A stretch of DNA of 64,000 bases from Siphonodentalium dalli. Taxonomy: Eukaryota; Mollusca; Scaphopoda; Gadilida; Siphonodentaliidae. Position 1 is the first letter of the stretch, and each line of letters starts with the position of its first letter. Location of the stretch: the NCBI GenBank assembly GCA_032622095.1, contig CP136062.1:199769887-199833886 (forward strand), read 5' to 3'. This document shows positions 59,703 through 64,000 of the stretch, one piece after another. Position numbers and translations under genes: made by a program. The notes below the pieces were generated by a model. The model was not told where the DNA came from. It worked only from the letters and a program-made list of their open reading frames with translations, and made no database searches.

Positions 59703-61536
59703 CATGGGTCATTCTATCGTTACGTGTGTGACATTTAGAGGTTTTTAGAGCCTTTATAATCAAGATAACTTTAATTTTATAAAATTATTTTAGTCAAGGG
59801 ATGCTGCATTTTATTTGACAGAGGCCAGTCCACGACTTTTGAGACATATTTTAAACTCATTGTGTACCATAAATTTTTGGCAGGACATTATTTGGTGCGT
59901 TACGTGTGTGACGCACAAAAATAAGTTTTTTGCATGTCCTCTTTTTGAGTCTATATTCCTGTGAAATAGTAAGTCTAGAATATACAATAAATGTCACGTT
60001 TGAATGGAAATATGTTCAGCTATTCAAAAAATAGTTTCTGAATTGTCAACACCAAACCACCTTCCATTCCAAGGCTTATAACCACCAAAGAGGCAGCGTT
60101 ACGTGTGTGACACAAAAACGTTACGTGTGTGACGCTGTGAAATTGCTATTAGATTATTGGAATTCAATACCCTCAATGATATATAATTTGGCCAATAAGA
60201 GTAGTGTGATCATGTACATGTGAAAGAGGGCATTAAGTTGGGTTAGATAGATCCTGGGTTTTAAATTTATGTAATGTTAAAAGTTTTTTAAGTAGTGGAC
60301 AAAAATGGTCATGCAAATGTTTAAAATTGTACAACCATGACCGCAGTTACAAACTCAGCCGTCAGGACCATGTAAAGGTACTAGTAATCCAATTAATTTG
60401 CACTATGAGCATGGGATAGGTTATCGAATTATTGATAATCAAAAGATTCTATTGTTTGACAATCAACTTAATATTCATCAACATGTACATCTAATTCACT
60501 TATAAGTGATCCATGTGGAAATCCACAGAACATACCCACATATATCAGGTAGGAAGGGGTGGTACAACTGATGTAAAAACATATTCTGGGGGTGTTTGCG
60601 TCATAAAAAGGGCTAAATTCTCCTTTTCACACCTTTTTAATTTTGAGATATAAAGCCAACACATCATCTCAATAATAGTTTAAATGACATTCAGAAACAC
60701 TGTATTTAAGTACCCAGGACCCCATGGATGCTTTAAATGGGTTACTATTAACCCTGGTCATGTCTGCATTGAGTTTAAACTGAACAGTGCCTTATGCTTA
60801 AGACCCATCAATGTGCCCTTATTGCGCACAATTACTTCAGAATGATAAAATGAATGAATTTAAGATAAAAACATGTGTAAAATACATTTTCTTGATATTT
60901 AGAAGTTTCTTCAATAAAATAAAGCCAAAAAGAAACCTGAGTTGACTGGTAATGGTTAATTGTATAATGTCACACACGTAACGTTACGTGTGTGACAGAT
61001 ATCGGAAGCACTGCAAAAGTCGTAAAAAGTATTAATATCTTATTTTATGATGTTCAGTGCTTCATCCAAACCATGGAGTCACAGAATATAGAAAACTACG
61101 ATGTATGTTCATGTAGTTTTTGAAAAATTAAAACTTTAATGTTAAATCGTTACGTGTGTGACCGATGATTAGTCATGGAGATGTTGATGAATAAATGTTC
61201 AAAATTTTGAAAATGTGGGTATGTTTTATATTTGTTTTTTATATTGGAAAAATATACACAATGTATTGCCGCAAAATTCTAATGTTTACTATCAATAACC
61301 TTCATGTCACAGCTTACGTGGCCACTCTGATAATTATGCAAAAATAACAGAGTTGGGTACTAATATTTCAAACAAACCAAATATATACAAACAGGTAGGC
61401 AACAATATAGTTTAATACCATTTTTGGAAAGCTGAAAATCTGTACTTTTGAACGAATCAAGTGCCAGGATTATTCAGCATGTTTGAAATATTGCCATTTT
61501 TTACAATTTTGGGATACCTAATGGTAGAATGACCCA
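59703..61536. mobile_element. ~1.83 kb inverted-repeat element with repeated CGTTACGTGTGTGAC
   Basis: The left end TGGGTCATTCTATCG (59705-59719) is mirrored at the right end by ATGGTAGAATGACCCA (61521-61536). Inside, the 15-mer CGTTACGTGTGTGAC occurs at 59718, 59898, 60097, 60119, 60982 and 61148. An inverted copy at 60969-60983 fuses with the one at 60982 into a perfect 28-bp palindrome. No transposase frame is visible. Confidence 0.75.
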
Positions 61537-61876
61537 CATGTGTAATTACATGATTAATGATCTGGATACCATCAATACAATTAATGCACCCACGGAAATG
61601 ATCGACTTGCGTAACATACTTAGCTTTGGATTGCTTTGTGATTATCTCAGGTGCAAGGAAATGGCTACTTTTCAGTGACAAATAACAAAATTTGCGCCCA
61701 ACGGGACGAACCATGGTCTTCCCGTTGAGTTATATGTTTGCCCAATACGGACTCATTAAAAACACCCTGCCGGAAACCCTGCTTCAGTTGACCTTAGTTC
61801 TTCAAATATCAGTAGGTAGGAACAGAATTATTCAGATAATGGGCATAATATTTATTTTAGATTACATATCACCAGG

Positions 61877-62247
61877 TTAACCCTTTACCCAAAAAAACAG
61901 CCAAATAAAGCTGCAACAGCCTAAATTATCTTGGGTCTGTCTCACTAAAACAATACAAATATGGATATCATTGGAACCGGCTCATTGACCACATTGTGAT
62001 GGTTACAGTTATGCCCTGTGCCAATGCATTCTCTTATATATGCGAGTCGACCATAGGTCGCCTCGCATATATAAGAGAATGCATTGGCCTAAAAAAAACA
62101 AACTTTTTCTTACATTCTTTAACAATTTTATAATTTTTAATGTGTTAAGCCAATGCATTCTCTTATATATGCGAGGCGACCTATGGTCGACTCGCATATA
62201 TAAGAGAATGCATTGGCACAGGGCCGTTCTGTTGGGTAAAGGGTTAA
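61877..62247. mobile_element. TTAA-flanked hairpin element, second copy
   Basis: The ends TTAACCCTTTACCC and GGGTAAAGGGTTAA bound 371 bp that are highly similar to 4036-4432, including flanking phrases such as TATGGATATCATTGGAACCG. The hairpins are 62020-62088 and 62149-62217. Length differences come from the A/T-rich spacer between the hairpins and a TA run in the older copy. Confidence 0.88.
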
Positions 62248-62615
62248 ATGTTGACTATTAAATACTTTGAGAAAATGACAAATACGTTGAAGAGTTAGCA
62301 TAGTTAATTCATATTGCATTCCAAACTTATAAACTTTGTAGAAATTTTGCATTGAACTCGAATATTAAAGGTACTCAATCCGAATCGATGGTCCCCATAC
62401 AATCAGATTCCATCAACAACAACATTTTTAGAAATGCCACTTCAGTTATCATAATCTATTAATTACCCAAAAATATTGCTAACCACTGTCAACTATAGAA
62501 TAAAATTGCCCAAAACTTGTTTTTTTATGGCCAGGGATCACACTATGCTGGACACACTGTCTGATCAGGAGCCGTCGCTACTGGCTGTCCTGTATGCAAC
62601 AATGTGTGTACGACG

Positions 62616-62739
62616 TTAACCCTTTGAGTGCCAGGTCTGATTTTTGTATCAACCCATATACCCTGTACCAATGCATTCTCTTATATATGCGAGTCGACCA
62701 TAGGTCGCCTCGCATATATAAGAGAATGCATTGGCTTAA

Positions 62740-62777
<38 letters not shown>

Positions 62778-62874
62778 TTTTTTACAATTTTAATATATTT
62801 TATTTTATTCTTTAACAGACTTATTGTGTAGGTTTAGGGCCGATAATATCGGCCCCTGGCACTCAAAGGGTTAA
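62616..62874. mobile_element. TTAA-flanked element with different ends but the same hairpin
   Basis: The ends are TTAACCCTTTGAGTGCCAGG and CCTGGCACTCAAAGGGTTAA, exact inverted repeats that differ from the 4036 and 61877 elements after the first nine bases. It carries one copy of the hairpin (about 62668-62736) followed by a long T run (62742-62773). Confidence 0.85.
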
Positions 62875-63001
62875 AGATGCCTACTTACTGTGGCTAAAAA
62901 GTCATGGATTCGGCAAAAAATATCCTGGACAAATTGGGCAAATTGGGTGGTTTATCTACTCTATGCATTTGCAAGAGTCTTCAATATAAGAAAGTTGGTG
63001 A

Positions 63002-64000
63002 ATTATCCTATAAATAGATATATAGAGTATATTATCCTATAAATAGATATATAGAGTATATTATCCTATAGATAGATATATAGAGTATATTATCATATAG
63101 ATAGATATATAGAGTATATTATCCTATAGATAGATATATAGAGTATATTATCCTATAGATAGATATAGAGAGTATATTATCCTATAGATAGATATATAGA
63201 GTATATTATCATATAGATAGATATATAGAGTATATTATCCTATAGATAGATATATAGAGTATATTATCCTATAAATAGATATATAGAGTATATTATCCTA
63301 TAGATAGATATATAGAGTATATTATCCTATAGATAGATATATAGAGTATATTATCCTATAGATAGATATATAGAGTATATTATCCTATAGATAGATATAT
63401 AGAGTATATTATCCTATAGATAGATATATAGAGTATATTATCCTATAGATAGATATATAGAGTATATTATCCTATAGATAGATATATAGAGTATATTATC
63501 CTATAGATAGATATATAGAGTATATTATCCTATAGATAGATATAGAGAGTATATTATCCTATAGATAGATATATAGAGTATATTATCATATAGATAGATA
63601 TATAAAGTATATTATCCTATAGATAGATATATAGAGTATATTATCCTATAGATAGATATATAGAGTATATTATCCTATAGATAGATATATAGAGTATATT
63701 ATCCTATAGATAGATATATAGAGTATATTATCCTATAGATAGATATATAGAGTATATTATCCTATAGATAGATATATAGAGTATATTATCCTATAGATAG
63801 ATATATAGAGTATATTATCCTATAGATAGATATATAGAGTATATTATCCTATAGTTAGATATATAGAGTATATTATCCTATAGATAGATATATAGAGTAT
63901 ATTATCCTATAGATAGATATATAGAGTATATTATCCTATAGATAGATATATAGAGTATATTATCCTATAAATAGATATATAGAGTATATTATCCTATAGA
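63002..64000. repeat. 29-bp satellite, at least 34 units
   Basis: The unit ATTATCCTATAGATAGATAT plus ATAGAGTAT repeats with a strict 29-bp period from 63002 to the window end. Variants are few (AAATAGA for AGATAGA, CATATAG for CCTATAG, ATAGAGAG for ATATAGAG) and are clustered near the left edge, so the array looks young and extends past the window. Confidence 0.95.

Larger units (their letters stand above)
58903..64000 (+). other. EIF2S2: EIF2S2 intron 4 (runs off the window)
   Basis: More than 5.0 kb without a recognisable continuation of eIF2 beta. It contains a 111-bp tandem duplication, a 1.8 kb inverted-repeat element, two TTAA hairpin elements and the 29-bp satellite. Confidence 0.7.

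Noticed and set aside
58903-64000. Further EIF2S2 exons within the window
   Set aside because: I looked for the segment that follows the third lysine block in this family (a conserved W, then a YTYEELL-like helix) and found no candidate with an acceptor.

Overview
The window is AT-rich metazoan nuclear DNA: spliced genes with GT-AG introns, a TATA-box promoter, large tandem satellites, many short inverted-repeat transposons and microsatellites. The eIF2-beta N-terminus is clearly animal-like. Dispersed elements with runs of GGAC(GGAC)n or gtccgtccgt followed by 150-180 bp sub-repeats resemble repeats I associate with mollusc genomes. A lophotrochozoan, probably a mollusc, is my best inference; the species is not determinable by eye.

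Two conserved genes can be supported, both incomplete and pointing away from each other. On the minus strand, the first two coding exons of CHMP7 (ESCRT-III / nuclear envelope surveillance) lie at 14691-14444 and 11044-10864; the rest must lie further left, in intron sequence I could not resolve or outside the window. On the plus strand, the first four coding exons of EIF2S2 (eIF2 beta) lie at 50390-50407, 55854-56019, 56877-56962 and 58734-58902, with a TATA box at 50312; the remaining exons must lie beyond 64000. A third candidate first exon of an unrecognised gene is at 47488-47148 (minus). A LINE reverse-transcriptase tail is at 42992-42714 (minus).

Between the two genes sits the dominant feature: about 65 monomers of a 343/353 bp satellite. 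The first block (14953-20776) and two monomers at 25320-25863 run in one orientation, then the array flips at about 25863 and runs the other way to 42196. Each monomer usually carries two copies of a 20-bp motif around the palindrome CGAAGCTTCG. Higher-order duplications of 1394, about 2107 and 5980 bp are visible. Between the blocks, 20777-25319 holds a second, degenerate repeat that is itself inverted around a hairpin transposon.

The rest is a layered transposon landscape. It includes TTAA-flanked elements carrying near-perfect hairpins (4036, 61877, 62616, 21640), two elements with perfect 9-bp target duplications (45615-45834, and 49398-50191 just upstream of the EIF2S2 promoter), and palindromic MITEs (5961, 13952, 45319-46030, 58405). 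Larger inverted-terminal-repeat elements lie in CHMP7 intron 2 (6280-10280) and in EIF2S2 introns 1 (51322-54288) and 4 (59703-61536), and a 29-bp satellite runs off the right edge. The two known genes work in unrelated processes (membrane remodelling and translation initiation). Nothing in the sequence suggests they form one system.
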